A stretch of DNA of 64,000 nucleotides from JAUXEH01 sp965533275 (GTDB taxonomy: Bacteria > Acidobacteriota > Aminicenantia > Aminicenantales > Aminicenantaceae). The notes under the pieces are model-generated. The model worked only from the letters and a program-made list of their open reading frames with translations, made no database searches and was not told the origin of the DNA. A program made the translations under genes and the position numbers. This document shows, one piece after another, positions 16,179 through 25,003 of this stretch. The DNA is taken from NCBI GenBank assembly GCA_965533275.1, contig CBESWG010000008.1, forward strand, positions 1 through 64,000, written 5' to 3'. Numbering within the stretch: the stretch's first letter is position 1; every line of letters begins with the position of its first letter.

Positions 16179-17519
16179 TCAGGCCAGGGTTAGTATCTCG
16201 TGTGCGAGGCACAGCTGCCCCTGGATGGGCACTCCGTAGGGACAGGCCTTCTCGCAGTGTCCGGTGCAGCCGGCGCAGGACTCGGCGCGGCCTCCGGACA
16301 GGGCGGCGTACTTGAGCATGGCGGTCTTCTCCCTCCCCTGCGCCCTGAAGTAGTGGTGGTACCGCATGATGGTGTTCACAGGGACCCGGCTGGGGCAGGC
16401 CGATTCACACACACCGCAGGCATGCCGGCAGTAGAACCCCCCCATGCCGGCCTCATAGAGCGCCAGGGTTCTCTGCGCCGAGGCGGTGAGTTTCTTTCCT
16501 GAGAGCCCCACATAGAACTCAAGGTCGTCGAAGTTCTTGATGGTCAGGCAGGCGGAGTTGACGTCGGGATTGTCCAGGACAAATCGCACGGCCGCCTCCC
16601 GGATCTGGTTGAAATTCTGGAGGTCATGCTCACGGAGAAAATCCTGGGCGGCATCGTAGCGCTCCTTGAGGCGCGGCAGGAGGCGCTCATATCCTTGTGT
16701 GTTCTGCCCGGCTTCCTTGGCCTGGTCGAGGTTTTCCTTCATCTCGATGTAGTTGAGCACCGGATTGGTCTTCATGAGTGTGGCGCCCACGCTTTTTTCC
16801 CGGCAGGCCCGGAGGATCCGTTTCCCCTGGTCGTGCTGCAGGAAATTGTACACGAACAGCATGACATCGAAGCGCCCGTCCTCCGCGGCCGCGATGGTGA
16901 CCTGCTCCATGGTTTCCGGGACATCGTTCCACTGCGGCCCATGGTTGGACAGGCCGCGGAAGCGGACCTTGCCCTGCGCCTTGAGTTCCTGGAAGGCCTC
17001 GTGATAGGCGGCATGGTTCAGGGCCTCGCGGTTGGAGGGCATGTGCATCATAAGGCAGTCGACATAGTCGGTCTGCATCCGCTCCAGACTTTTATTGGCC
17101 TTCTGGATGATCTGGTCCTTGGTGGTGTTGTCGCGAAGGCCCAGCTTGGTGGAGATGAAGACATTCTTGCGGTCGCGGTGCCGGAGGACCTCTCCGATGA
17201 CACGCTCCGATCCGCCGCGCAAATAGCTCTCGGCAGTATCGATATAGTTGACACCGGCATCCAGGATGGCCTCCAGCAGGGCGGCCTCGGTTAGCTCTCC
17301 GGATCCGAAGCCCACGTCCGACGACTTGAATCCCGTTCGTCCCAGTTCCCGGTACTCCCTTACCTTAGGCGATGGGTCGTCCTGCACAGCTGCAGCGCCG
17401 TACGCAAGCCGCCCACCTGCCAGCCCGGCGCCTGTCAACGCGGTCAAGGTGCTGCCGATAAATCCACGGCGGCTCATGCCGTCCTTCAACTCCGGGGATG
17501 CGGAACTCTTTCGTTTCAT
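16179..17519 (-). CDS. Tat-exported aldo/keto reductase with C-terminal ferredoxin-like double [4Fe-4S] domain
   Basis: The 446-residue protein starts with a twin-arginine signal (MSRRGFIGSTLTALTGAG). An AKR barrel follows: LGRTGFKSSDVGFGSG, catalytic Asp and Tyr in NYIDTAESY, Lys in FISTKLGL, His in CLMMHMPS. The C-terminus has two cysteine clusters, CRHACGVCESACP and CAGCTGHCEKACP, of the two-[4Fe-4S] type. Such proteins are common in anaerobes; electron donor and substrate are unknown. The start follows AGGAAGGAG by about six bases. It is a distant paralogue of the gene at 40080-41297. Confidence 0.92.
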   Translation of the reverse strand: MKRKSSASPELKDGMSRRGFIGSTLTALTGAGLAGGRLAYGAAAVQDDPSPKVREYRELGRTGFKSSDVGFGSGELTEAALLEAILDAGVNYIDTAESYLRGGSERVIGEVLRHRDRKNVFISTKLGLRDNTTKDQIIQKANKSLERMQTDYVDCLMMHMPSNREALNHAAYHEAFQELKAQGKVRFRGLSNHGPQWNDVPETMEQVTIAAAEDGRFDVMLFVYNFLQHDQGKRILRACREKSVGATLMKTNPVLNYIEMKENLDQAKEAGQNTQGYERLLPRLKERYDAAQDFLREHDLQNFNQIREAAVRFVLDNPDVNSACLTIKNFDDLEFYVGLSGKKLTASAQRTLALYEAGMGGFYCRHACGVCESACPSRVPVNTIMRYHHYFRAQGREKTAMLKYAALSGGRAESCAGCTGHCEKACPYGVPIQGQLCLAHEILTLA

Positions 17520-17587
17520 GGGATTCTCCTTCCTGATGGGATCGAACTCGACCGCCCAGTCTAACAGTTTTGATAGGGCCGCTCAAT

Positions 17588-17616
17588 AAAAAAAAAGGAG
17601 AGCCTCGCGGCTCTCC
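17588..17616 (-). terminator. Rho-independent terminator of the ECF sigma / anti-sigma / DUF4097 operon
   Basis: An 8-bp perfect stem (17597-17604 with 17609-17616) closes on a GCGA tetraloop of the GNRA type when read on the minus strand. It is followed by nine U residues (17596-17588), about 30 bases after the DUF4097 stop. Confidence 0.92.
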
Positions 17617-17646
17617 TCAATGAGATCTATGTGTTATGTGGATGAA

Positions 17647-18669
17647 TCAGCGCTTCTTGAGATAGACATCCCCGCTGAAGGTCTTCAGGGTCACTTCGGC
17701 ACCCCCGCCGTTCACGGTCCCCCGCAGCTCTCTCTTGTCGAGCTTGCCGGTCAGGGTGATCTCGAAATCCGTGTCGATATCTCCGCTGAAGGTCTTGGCA
17801 TACAGTTCGAAGGCTGAATTGGAGGGGAGGATCAGCGTCACGTCCCCGTTCAGTGCGTTGAATTTGTAGGAACCGCCCCTGCTGAGGCTTCCTACATACT
17901 TGACGTTCCCGCTCACGGACTTGGACGCGATCTCATCAGCGCCGGAGATGTCGATCAGCTCGATATCACCGCTCACGACCTCGGCTTCCACATCCCCCTC
18001 GCTGTTTTCCAGCAGGATGTCTCCGGACACGGTCTTGAGTTCGGCACCGCCCTTCACGCGGCGGATCTTGAGCTCTCCGCTGACAGATTCGCAGTCCGCG
18101 CCATCTTCTACTCCGGTGACGGTCAGGTCGCCGCTCACGGCATGGACCTTCAGGGCGCCCGCAACTCCCGTCACGTCGATGTCACCGCTCACGGTATTGG
18201 CCTTGGCTGAGCTCCCGATGTCCTCCAGCACGATATCGCCGCTCACGGATTTCATGTCTGCGGCGGCCCGGGAGGGAATGGTCAGCCAGAAATCGACGGA
18301 AACGTTCTTCTTGTTGCCGCCCTTGCGGAAATAGTCTTTATCCCGCTTGGTCTCGATCCTCAGGGTGTCCCCGTCCTTGGACACCTCGATCGTGATCTTC
18401 TCGAAGTTCTTCTTGGCCTGCTCCTCGGAGTCGGTGCGTGAGACCTTGACGGCCTGGATCTGTACCTCGGCCTTGTTCCAGACCTTGACCTCGATATCGC
18501 CGGCAATGTTGCGCAGGATGACCTTTCCGTCCTGAGCCAGGGCCACGCTCTTTTCGAATTTTTCCTCGTACCGTTCTTTCGCATCGTCTCGGACCGGGGT
18601 GGCTCCCAGGATCAACACCAGTCCCATCAATCCACATAAAATCGCTAATCCGGTTTTCTTGTTACGCAT
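17647..18669 (-). CDS. Secreted DUF4097-family beta-helix protein
   Basis: After a signal peptide (AILCGLMGLVLILGATPV) the 340-residue protein consists of short beta repeats. The motif V-S-G-D/E-I/L recurs about every 17-20 residues (MKSVSGDIVLEDI, ANTVSGDIDVTGV, HAVSGDLTVTGV and so on), the pattern of the DUF4097 right-handed beta-helix. Function of the family is not established; it commonly follows ECF sigma/anti-sigma pairs. AGGAGG precedes the ATG. It is the last gene of the ECF operon, 15 bases after the anti-sigma gene, and is followed by a textbook terminator. Confidence 0.9.
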   Translation of the reverse strand: MRNKKTGLAILCGLMGLVLILGATPVRDDAKERYEEKFEKSVALAQDGKVILRNIAGDIEVKVWNKAEVQIQAVKVSRTDSEEQAKKNFEKITIEVSKDGDTLRIETKRDKDYFRKGGNKKNVSVDFWLTIPSRAAADMKSVSGDIVLEDIGSSAKANTVSGDIDVTGVAGALKVHAVSGDLTVTGVEDGADCESVSGELKIRRVKGGAELKTVSGDILLENSEGDVEAEVVSGDIELIDISGADEIASKSVSGNVKYVGSLSRGGSYKFNALNGDVTLILPSNSAFELYAKTFSGDIDTDFEITLTGKLDKRELRGTVNGGGAEVTLKTFSGDVYLKKR

Positions 18670-18684
18670 GACTCGCCTCCTGAT

Positions 18685-19398
18685 TTATAAGGTATTTCCT
18701 GAACTCCCCAGAGGGGCAGTTTCGTCCTGAACATTCATCCATGTATCGTAAAGGTCCGCCTTCCTTTTGTAGGCGGCCAAGAGAAAGCGGCGTGAATCGA
18801 GGTCGTCGGGATGGCTCATGACTGCCATCTTGATGTCGGCGATAGAGGCATTCACGATCTCGAGGTTGGTCCTGAAGACCTCGATCAGCTGAGGATCGAC
18901 CTGTTCGCCCTGGGCTTCCACGGCCTCTGCCAGCGCTTTGATGGCCTGCTGGTAGTGCAGCTCGGCCTCCTCCAGCTTGGTCAGTGTGTACTGCTGGCGG
19001 TCGAGCTCCGCGATCATGGGTCCCTGTTTGTTCAACCAGGAAGGCACCAGCGTCACGGCTCCCACAGCGACCAGGAACAGCGCCGCAGCAGCCAGGGCAT
19101 ATCCCCAGCGGGGAACGAAGGGGCGTTCTGGCCTCGTGTAGGCCGGTACCTGCGGCCCGCTCCCGGCCTGCTCCAAGTGAGCCTGGATCTTTTGCCAGGT
19201 CGTGTCCCTGGGCGAAGGATCAGAGATGCTCCCGGCATGGCCGACGATCTCCTGAAAGTCCTGCATCAGTTTCCGGCAGTCCTCGCAGCCCCTCGTATGA
19301 GCTTTCAACTGGGCCTGGCGCTTCGAGTCCAGATCGCCGTCTATGTATCGACTGATCCATTTTTGTGCCGTTGAGCAGCGCATGGTTTTCTCCTTCAT
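18685..19398 (-). CDS. Membrane-anchored zinc-finger anti-sigma factor
   Basis: The N-terminal ZAS/zf-HC2 domain has the motif H-x3-C-x2-C in AHTRGCEDCRK. One transmembrane helix follows at about residues 105-130 (YALAAAALFLVAVGAVTLV). The outer domain of about 100 residues is predicted to be mostly helical, with heptad-like stretches (EEAELHYQQAIKALAEAVEA). It should hold the cotranscribed ECF sigma factor inactive. The ATG at 19398 overlaps the sigma stop (ATGA); a second ATG at 19383 has a better AAGGAG at six bases, so either may be used. Length from 19398 is 237 residues. Confidence 0.88.
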   Translation of the reverse strand: MKEKTMRCSTAQKWISRYIDGDLDSKRQAQLKAHTRGCEDCRKLMQDFQEIVGHAGSISDPSPRDTTWQKIQAHLEQAGSGPQVPAYTRPERPFVPRWGYALAAAALFLVAVGAVTLVPSWLNKQGPMIAELDRQQYTLTKLEEAELHYQQAIKALAEAVEAQGEQVDPQLIEVFRTNLEIVNASIADIKMAVMSHPDDLDSRRFLLAAYKRKADLYDTWMNVQDETAPLGSSGNTL

Positions 19399-20000
19399 AC
19401 CAGTTTCTTCCTTTGGAGGCGCTGGCGGATCTTCAGCCGGGCCTTGAACAGCTGAGACTTGGAGGTCCCCACAGAACATCCCAGGATCTGGGCGACCTCT
19501 TCGTGTTTGAAGCCCTGGATGTCATGCAGGACAAAAACACTCCTCAGCTTGGTGGACAGGTCCTGGAGCGCCTCTTCCATGGACCTGTCGAACATCCGCT
19601 CATGATCGAGGGCCGCCTTGCTTTGCACGATCCCTTCCACCGAATCGAAGGGCACCATCTTCTGATGGATGTTCTTGTGGCGCCTCAGATAGCTCAGGCA
19701 GGTATTGACCGCGATGCGGTAAGCCCAACCCACGAAGGCCTCATCATTGTCCAGCTCGTGGACGTGCGTGAATATCTTGATGAAGACATCCTGGAGGATG
19801 TCCTCCGCAGCGGCGGCGTTGTAGGTGTAGCGGTAGGCCAAGCCGAAGAAGGACGACTTGAATCTGCCGTAGAGCAGCTCCATCGCCTCGCTGTCCCCCT
19901 CCCTGCTGCGCCTCACCCATTCCAGGGGGAAACCAGCTGACGCAACCCGCTCCCGAGTCCCCGGGGCCGCCTGTCCTTCGTTCAATTTCGCATGCGACAT
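19395..20000 (-). CDS. ECF (RpoE-type) RNA polymerase sigma factor
   Basis: Region 2 (EAMELLYGRFKSSFFGLAYR, AEDILQDVFIKIF, FVGWAYRIAVNTCLSYLRR) and region 4 (LRSVFVLHDIQGFKHEEVAQ, VGTSKSQLFKARLKIRQRL) are both clear. The ATG at 20000 gives 201 residues; a GTG at 20066 is less likely because it lacks a ribosome site. A TACAAT box with an upstream TG lies only ten bases before the ATG. The gene opens a three-gene operon with its anti-sigma factor and a DUF4097 protein, an arrangement typical of envelope-stress control. Confidence 0.92.
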   Translation of the reverse strand: MSHAKLNEGQAAPGTRERVASAGFPLEWVRRSREGDSEAMELLYGRFKSSFFGLAYRYTYNAAAAEDILQDVFIKIFTHVHELDNDEAFVGWAYRIAVNTCLSYLRRHKNIHQKMVPFDSVEGIVQSKAALDHERMFDRSMEEALQDLSTKLRSVFVLHDIQGFKHEEVAQILGCSVGTSKSQLFKARLKIRQRLQRKKLV

Positions 20001-20010
20001 CTTGCGGCCT

Positions 20011-20019
20011 ATTGTAACA
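20011..20019 (-). promoter_or_regulatory. Possible extended -10 promoter of the ECF sigma operon
   Basis: On the minus strand TGTTACAAT contains an extended -10 (TG-N-TACAAT). It ends ten bases before the ATG at 20000, so the transcript would be almost leaderless. No -35 match is seen. Confidence 0.4.
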
Positions 20020-20149
20020 CAACCGGCTGGATCTAGGCATGCGGTGATCGTCTGGGCAAAGCTCACGGTTTTTTTCCTTCATGTGTATAGATGCAGCCTC
20101 CTCCGAAAGGGTTGCCCCCAGAACAGACAGAATTTAAACTTTTTGAAGG

Positions 20150-20251
20150 CTACCGGATCCAGGCGTAGCCGAGCTTCACGAAGAATGTGCGGTGATACGC
20201 AGGAAATTCCTCCAGGTTGCTATTTATCCCTGATTTGGAGTATAATTACTT
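20150..20251 (-). pseudogene. Relic of the C-terminal end of an outer-membrane barrel protein
   Basis: A frame without a start, between an in-frame TAA near 20252-20254 and the TAG at 20152-20150, encodes about 34 residues ending NLEEFPAYHRTFFVKLGYAWIR. The alternating aromatic pattern R-T-F-F-V-K-L-G-Y-A-W is typical of the last strand of TonB-receptor-like barrels. Nothing upstream continues the frame, so this is probably the surviving tail of a deleted gene. It overlaps the promoter proposed for the helicase on the other strand. Confidence 0.5.
20217..20246 (+). promoter_or_regulatory. Sigma-70 promoter of the DEAD-box helicase gene, with long leader
   Basis: A perfect TATAAT (20241-20246) is preceded at 18 bases by TTGCTA (20217-20222). 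Start near 20253 would give a leader of about 109 bases before the helicase ATG at 20362; long leaders are common on cold-regulated RNA helicase genes. The leader holds no clear riboswitch or terminator. Confidence 0.55.
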
Positions 20252-20361
20252 ATCAAACATCGGAAAAGAATCACTCACTGCAAACGATCTTCCCTTCGGA
20301 ATCGACACTTTCACTGACATTCAACTCCTCATGTTTAAATACAAAAACTAGGTAAAAAACT

Positions 20362-21651
20362 ATGGATTTTAAGGAATTAGATCTCCACCCCCGACTCCTG
20401 CAGGCGATCGCAGACCGGGGCTATCAAGACATGACGGCCGTGCAGGAACTCACACTGGCCGAAACCCTCCAGGGAAGGGACGTGACCGTCCAATCCCAGA
20501 CCGGCACCGGGAAAACCGCGGCGTTCCTTGTGACCCTGCTGGAACACATGCTCCGCAGCGAAACGACACAGAGGGGAATGGCACTGGTCATCGTGCCCAC
20601 CCGGGAGCTGGCGGTCCAGATCGAGGAGGAGGCCCGGCTACTGAACCACCACACCGACTTCAAGATCGGCAGCCTCTACGGAGGCGTGGGCTATACCACC
20701 CAGGAGGCCCTATTGGACAAGGGCCTGGACATCGCCATCGGCACTCCCGGGCGCCTGCTGGACTTCAGCACCAAGGGCCGCTTGAAGCTTAAAAAGGTCG
20801 GATTCCTCGTCATCGACGAGGCGGACCGCCTGTTCGATATGGGTTTTCTCCCCGACATCACGCGGATCCTGGGCCGGATGTCTCCCCGACACACCCGGCA
20901 GAACATGCTCTTCAGCGCCACACTGAACCGCGCTGCTCAGAGTATCTCCGACGAACACCTGAACCGACCCGTCCCGATCACGGTGACCCCGGAACAGATG
21001 ACCGTGGATACCATCGAACAGGAGCTCTACCAGGTGAAGAGCCACCTCAAGATGAACCTCATGCTGGGGATCCTCGAGGCCGAGGCCCCGCGGAACGCTC
21101 TGGTTTTCACCAACACCCGTCACGACGCCTTCCAGGTCTCCCGGAAGCTGCAGCTCAACGGACACGGAAGCCGGCACCTCACGGGCGACCTTCCCCAGAG
21201 CCGGCGGCTGCAGATCATGAACGATTTCAAAGCGGGCAAATTCCCCATACTGGTAGCGACCGATGTCGCGGCACGCGGGCTTCAGATCGACGACCTGGGG
21301 ATGGTGTTCAACTACGACCTCCCCCTGGAATCCGAGAGCTATGTGCACCGGATCGGGAGGACGGCCCGGGCAGGCCAGACCGGCAAGGCCGTGTCACTGG
21401 CCAGCGAAGGTACCCTCCGGCAGATCTGGGACATCGAGGCGTTCATCGGCATGAAGATCCCGGTGAAGCCCACAGAGTTCGACCTCTATGCCACGGACAA
21501 GAGCGAGGGAACAAAGCTGGCGAGAGAACCGCGATCGGACAGAAACAGGCCGCGTCAGAGCGGTCCCCGGGGAAAACCGCAGCACACGAGGCCGAGGGAA
21601 CGGAAACCGGGCGGCGACAGGCCCCGTAAATCCCAGCGGGCCTCGAGCTAG
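20362..21651 (+). CDS. DEAD-box ATP-dependent RNA helicase (RhlE-like)
   Basis: All core motifs are present in this 429-residue protein: Q motif region (QDMTAVQELTL), Walker A in QTGTGKTAAF, PTRELA, VIDEADRLFDMGF (DEAD), SAT in LFSATLN, VATDVAARGLQ and HRIGRTARAG. The last about 50 residues are basic and Arg/Pro-rich, a likely RNA-binding tail as in RhlE. It should unwind structured RNA in ribosome assembly or mRNA decay. The ribosome site is weak (AGGT). The gene stands alone behind its own promoter. Confidence 0.95.
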   Translation: MDFKELDLHPRLLQAIADRGYQDMTAVQELTLAETLQGRDVTVQSQTGTGKTAAFLVTLLEHMLRSETTQRGMALVIVPTRELAVQIEEEARLLNHHTDFKIGSLYGGVGYTTQEALLDKGLDIAIGTPGRLLDFSTKGRLKLKKVGFLVIDEADRLFDMGFLPDITRILGRMSPRHTRQNMLFSATLNRAAQSISDEHLNRPVPITVTPEQMTVDTIEQELYQVKSHLKMNLMLGILEAEAPRNALVFTNTRHDAFQVSRKLQLNGHGSRHLTGDLPQSRRLQIMNDFKAGKFPILVATDVAARGLQIDDLGMVFNYDLPLESESYVHRIGRTARAGQTGKAVSLASEGTLRQIWDIEAFIGMKIPVKPTEFDLYATDKSEGTKLAREPRSDRNRPRQSGPRGKPQHTRPRERKPGGDRPRKSQRASS

Positions 21652-21688
21652 GATCCGGCACGAACTCGACAATCTCTATCCATCACGG

Positions 21689-21717
21689 TTAACAAAACCG
21701 CTCAGTTCTGGTATAGA
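21689..21717 (+). promoter_or_regulatory. Probable sigma-70 promoter of the penicillin acylase gene
   Basis: TTAACA (21689-21694), a 17-base spacer and TATAGA (21712-21717) lie 59 bases before the ATG at 21776. Confidence 0.5.
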
Positions 21718-21775
21718 AGGTATAGGAACCGCCATTCACACCCCGGGCTCCTCGAGCCTGGAGAGGGAGACACAT

Positions 21776-24256
21776 ATGCGGATGTCTAGACTCTTCTATT
21801 TAATCATCCCGGTAGTCCTGTACTTCTTTAGCGCGACCGATGGAGCCGGACAGGATCGCCCGCTCCCGTCCCCGGAGGTGCTCGCCCTCCCGGGCCTCAG
21901 CGAGCGGGTGGAGATCATCAAGGACCCCTGGGGGATCTCCCATATCTATGCCCGCAACCAGGCCGACCTGTTCTTCGCCCAGGGCTTCAACGTGGCCCGG
22001 GACAGGCTCTTCCAGCTGGAGATCTGGCGGCGGCAGGCCACGGGAACCATGGCGGAGATCCTGGGACCGCGCGCCCTCGACCGGGACATCGGCGCCAGGC
22101 TGCTCAGGGCCCGTGTGGACATGAGCGCAGAGATGCGCCACTACCATCCCGACGGCGAAGAGATCATCACCTCCTTCGTGAGGGGGATCAACGCCTACAT
22201 CGACCTCACCCGAAAGGATCCGGGGCTCCTTCCCCTGGAATTCCTTATGCTGGATATAAGACCTGGTCACTGGACTCCCGAAGTGGTCGTTTCCCGACAC
22301 AACGGGCTCTTCCGCAACGCATCCTCGGAGATCTCCAATGCGGCACTGGTGGCCGGACTGGGAACTGAAGGGACCCGGGAACTGCTGGACCTCCACCCAG
22401 GGAAACCGGAGCTCAAGCTGAAACCGGGACTGGATGCCTCCCTCCTATCCAGGGACATACTCAAGCTCTATTCCGCTTCCCGGGCGGCTGTAAGGTTCCG
22501 GAAAGAGGACATCAGAGACATATCGGCACAGGCTTCATCCCAATCGCAGGCCGATGTGACCGCGCCCCCTGGCGTACAGCCTCCTCTGGAGGTGGACGCC
22601 GGCAGCAACAATTGGGTCATCGCCGGCCGGCACACCCTGACAGGAGCCCCCTTCATGGCAAACGATCCTCACCGGAGGCAGCAGATCCCCTCGCTGCGCT
22701 ACTGGGTCCATCTCAACGCCCCCGGCTGGGATGTCATCGGCGGCGGGGAACCGGCCCTGCCCGGTATCTCCATCGGCCACAACCGGCACGGAGCCTGGGG
22801 GCTGACCATCTTCTCGGTGGATCAGGAAGACCTCTATGTGTATGACACACATCCGGAGGATCCCAACCGCTATCGATACAAGGATTCCTGGCTGGCCATG
22901 CGGGTGCTGTCCGAGCGGATCTCCGTGCGCGGCCAGGAGCCCGTCTCCGTGGAGCTCAAATACACACGACACGGCCCGATCCTGTTCGAGGACAGGGAAA
23001 ACCGCAAGGCCTATGCCCTGAGGGCAGCCTGGCTCGATATCGGATGCGCCCCCTACCTGGCCAGCCTTCGTATGGATCAGGCCGGGACCTGGGAGGAATT
23101 CCGTGAGGCATGCAGCTTCTCGCGCACGCCCTCGGAAAACATGGTCTGGGCGGATACCGAGGGCAACATCGGCTGGCAGGCAGTGGGGATCGCACCGCTC
23201 AGGTCCGGCTGGGAGGGGCTGCTCCCGGTCCCGGGTGACGGGAGCTGCGAATGGGAGGATTTCCTGCCCATTCCAACTCTGCCCCATGTCTTCAATCCGG
23301 CAGAGGGATTCTTTTCCACGGCCAACGAGGATAACATCCCCACGGGGTATCCCCATGCCGTGGGATTCCAGTGGGCCTCGCCCTTCCGGCAGGCCCGGAT
23401 CCAGGAGGTGCTCGGATCCGGCCGCAGGTTCATGCTGACCGACATGACCCGGCTCCAGCACGACATTGTCAGCCTGCCGGCCCGGGCTCTGGTCCCGCTC
23501 CTGCAGGGGCTGCCCAGCGAGAAAGCCGCGGTGAACGGGGCCCTGGAGCTGCTTGGAACCTGGGACCTTCGCATGGCCCCGGGCTCGACAGCTGCCACCG
23601 TGTATCAGTCCTGGCAGCGACAACTCACGCGCTACATCCAGTCGACCGCGCTGTCCGAATCGGAGCGGGAGCTGGCCCCGCGCATCCCGCTGACCCGAAT
23701 GATCGAGTGGCTGGTCTCTCCGGACGGCCGCTTCGGAGCTGACCCGATAGCCGGTAGAGACGCGCTTCTTCTCCTGGCGCTGGAGGATGCGATCCAAGAC
23801 ATAACCGAGCGCCTGGGCTCGGACATGGCGGGATGGCAGTACGGCCAGGAGCGTTTCCATCACATCCGCATTCGTCACCCTATGAGTGAAGCCGTGCGGG
23901 CGGGACTCCAGGCCCGGCTCGACATCGCTCCCCGGCCCCGCGGAGGGAACGGCAGCACGGTCAATCAGACCGGTGGCGGATTCAACCAGACATCCGGCGC
24001 CTCCTTCCGCATCATCGCCGACCTCTCGAACTGGGACCTTTCCCTGGGGACCAATGCGCCCGGCCAGTCCGGCGATCCTGGTTCCCCCCACTACCGGGAC
24101 CTGTTCGAGCTCTGGATTCAAAACAAATATTTTCCGGTCCTGTTCACCCGCGGCAAGATTGAGGGCGTGGCAAAAACTGTCACCATCCTGGCTCCTGAAA
24201 ATTCGGAATTCGAATCCGGAGATGCTTGCCAAGTATTGGATAAACCGATAAGATAA
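21776..24256 (+). CDS. Secreted penicillin-acylase family Ntn-hydrolase
   Basis: The 826-residue precursor has a signal peptide (LFYLIIPVVLYFFSATDGAG). The alpha-chain region begins VEIIKDPWGISHIYA with FAQGFNVARDRLFQLE. Self-cleavage should occur before the Ser in DAGSNNWVIAG, freeing the nucleophile of the beta chain, which also shows ISIGHNRHGAWGLT and QTGGGFNQTSGAS near the end. Members cleave amide bonds of penicillins, cephalosporins or acyl-homoserine lactones; the natural substrate here is unknown. The ATG at 21776 with GGGAG at six bases is preferred over longer frames that overlap the helicase gene. Confidence 0.92.
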   Translation: MRMSRLFYLIIPVVLYFFSATDGAGQDRPLPSPEVLALPGLSERVEIIKDPWGISHIYARNQADLFFAQGFNVARDRLFQLEIWRRQATGTMAEILGPRALDRDIGARLLRARVDMSAEMRHYHPDGEEIITSFVRGINAYIDLTRKDPGLLPLEFLMLDIRPGHWTPEVVVSRHNGLFRNASSEISNAALVAGLGTEGTRELLDLHPGKPELKLKPGLDASLLSRDILKLYSASRAAVRFRKEDIRDISAQASSQSQADVTAPPGVQPPLEVDAGSNNWVIAGRHTLTGAPFMANDPHRRQQIPSLRYWVHLNAPGWDVIGGGEPALPGISIGHNRHGAWGLTIFSVDQEDLYVYDTHPEDPNRYRYKDSWLAMRVLSERISVRGQEPVSVELKYTRHGPILFEDRENRKAYALRAAWLDIGCAPYLASLRMDQAGTWEEFREACSFSRTPSENMVWADTEGNIGWQAVGIAPLRSGWEGLLPVPGDGSCEWEDFLPIPTLPHVFNPAEGFFSTANEDNIPTGYPHAVGFQWASPFRQARIQEVLGSGRRFMLTDMTRLQHDIVSLPARALVPLLQGLPSEKAAVNGALELLGTWDLRMAPGSTAATVYQSWQRQLTRYIQSTALSESERELAPRIPLTRMIEWLVSPDGRFGADPIAGRDALLLLALEDAIQDITERLGSDMAGWQYGQERFHHIRIRHPMSEAVRAGLQARLDIAPRPRGGNGSTVNQTGGGFNQTSGASFRIIADLSNWDLSLGTNAPGQSGDPGSPHYRDLFELWIQNKYFPVLFTRGKIEGVAKTVTILAPENSEFESGDACQVLDKPIR

Positions 24257-24265
24257 CTTAAAAAG

Positions 24266-25003
24266 ATGGGCCCACCCAAAAAGGATTCCTCTCACGAGCT
24301 GGATTCTCTGCGGAGTTCCTGCAAGAAGGTCCTCTGGGGGATCCGCCGCAACCAGGAAAAGATCCAGTCGCTGGCAGAGCTGACAACCACAAACATCGAC
24401 AAGGCCCTGGCCCTCAAGCGATCCGAGATGGCTCAACTAAAGAAGAGATCCCGGCGCAGAGCGAAAGAGCCAGACCCGCGGAGCCAGCTGGAAAAAGAGA
24501 TCCTCTGCCTGGAGAAAGACAGGCAGATCCTGGAGCGCCTCTTCAAAAACCTGGATAGATGTTACAAGCGGTGGCCGCTCCCCGAAGTACAGGAGATGCG
24601 GCCAGACGAAACCAAGGCGGAAGCCGCCCCGGGCAAGCAGACAATCCTGGTCATCGACGATGAGAAGGTTGCAACCAAGTCCATCACCCATTTCCTGCGC
24701 CAGAAGGACTATGCCGTGGTCGCCGCCTACAATGCCGAGGCGGGCTTGAAAAAAGTGACGAGCGAGAAGCCGGACCTCATCGTGTGCGACATCATGATGC
24801 CGGGCATGAATGGCTACCATTTTATCACCACCGTGAAGGAACAGCCGGAGACGGCCCACATCCCTGTGGTCATCGTGAGCTCCCTCTCTCGGGAATCGGA
24901 TATCCTGGAAGGGCTGGACCGTGGGGCCGTTGACTACATCGTAAAGCCATACTCACCCCGGCTCCTGATCTCCAAGATCGCCAAGATCTTAGCTTCCCCA
25001 TGA
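24266..25003 (+). CDS. Response regulator with N-terminal helical region and C-terminal receiver
   Basis: The first about 110 of 245 residues are strongly charged and helical (RRNQEKIQSLAELTTTN, LEKEILCLEKDRQILERLF), likely a coiled coil. The receiver domain follows (ILVIDDEKVATK, IVCDIMMPGMNGYHF, Lys in YIVKPYSPRL). There is no DNA-binding domain, so output is probably by protein contact. The TGA stop overlaps the ATG of the HEAT-repeat gene (ATGA at 25000), and that gene overlaps the glycosyltransferase gene in the same way. The three proteins are thus produced together. Confidence 0.88.
   Translation: MGPPKKDSSHELDSLRSSCKKVLWGIRRNQEKIQSLAELTTTNIDKALALKRSEMAQLKKRSRRRAKEPDPRSQLEKEILCLEKDRQILERLFKNLDRCYKRWPLPEVQEMRPDETKAEAAPGKQTILVIDDEKVATKSITHFLRQKDYAVVAAYNAEAGLKKVTSEKPDLIVCDIMMPGMNGYHFITTVKEQPETAHIPVVIVSSLSRESDILEGLDRGAVDYIVKPYSPRLLISKIAKILASP

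Noticed and set aside
22535..24436. A long open frame antisense to the penicillin-acylase gene.
   Set aside because: It has no recognisable domain, spans two real genes and is explained by GC-rich codon use on the other strand.
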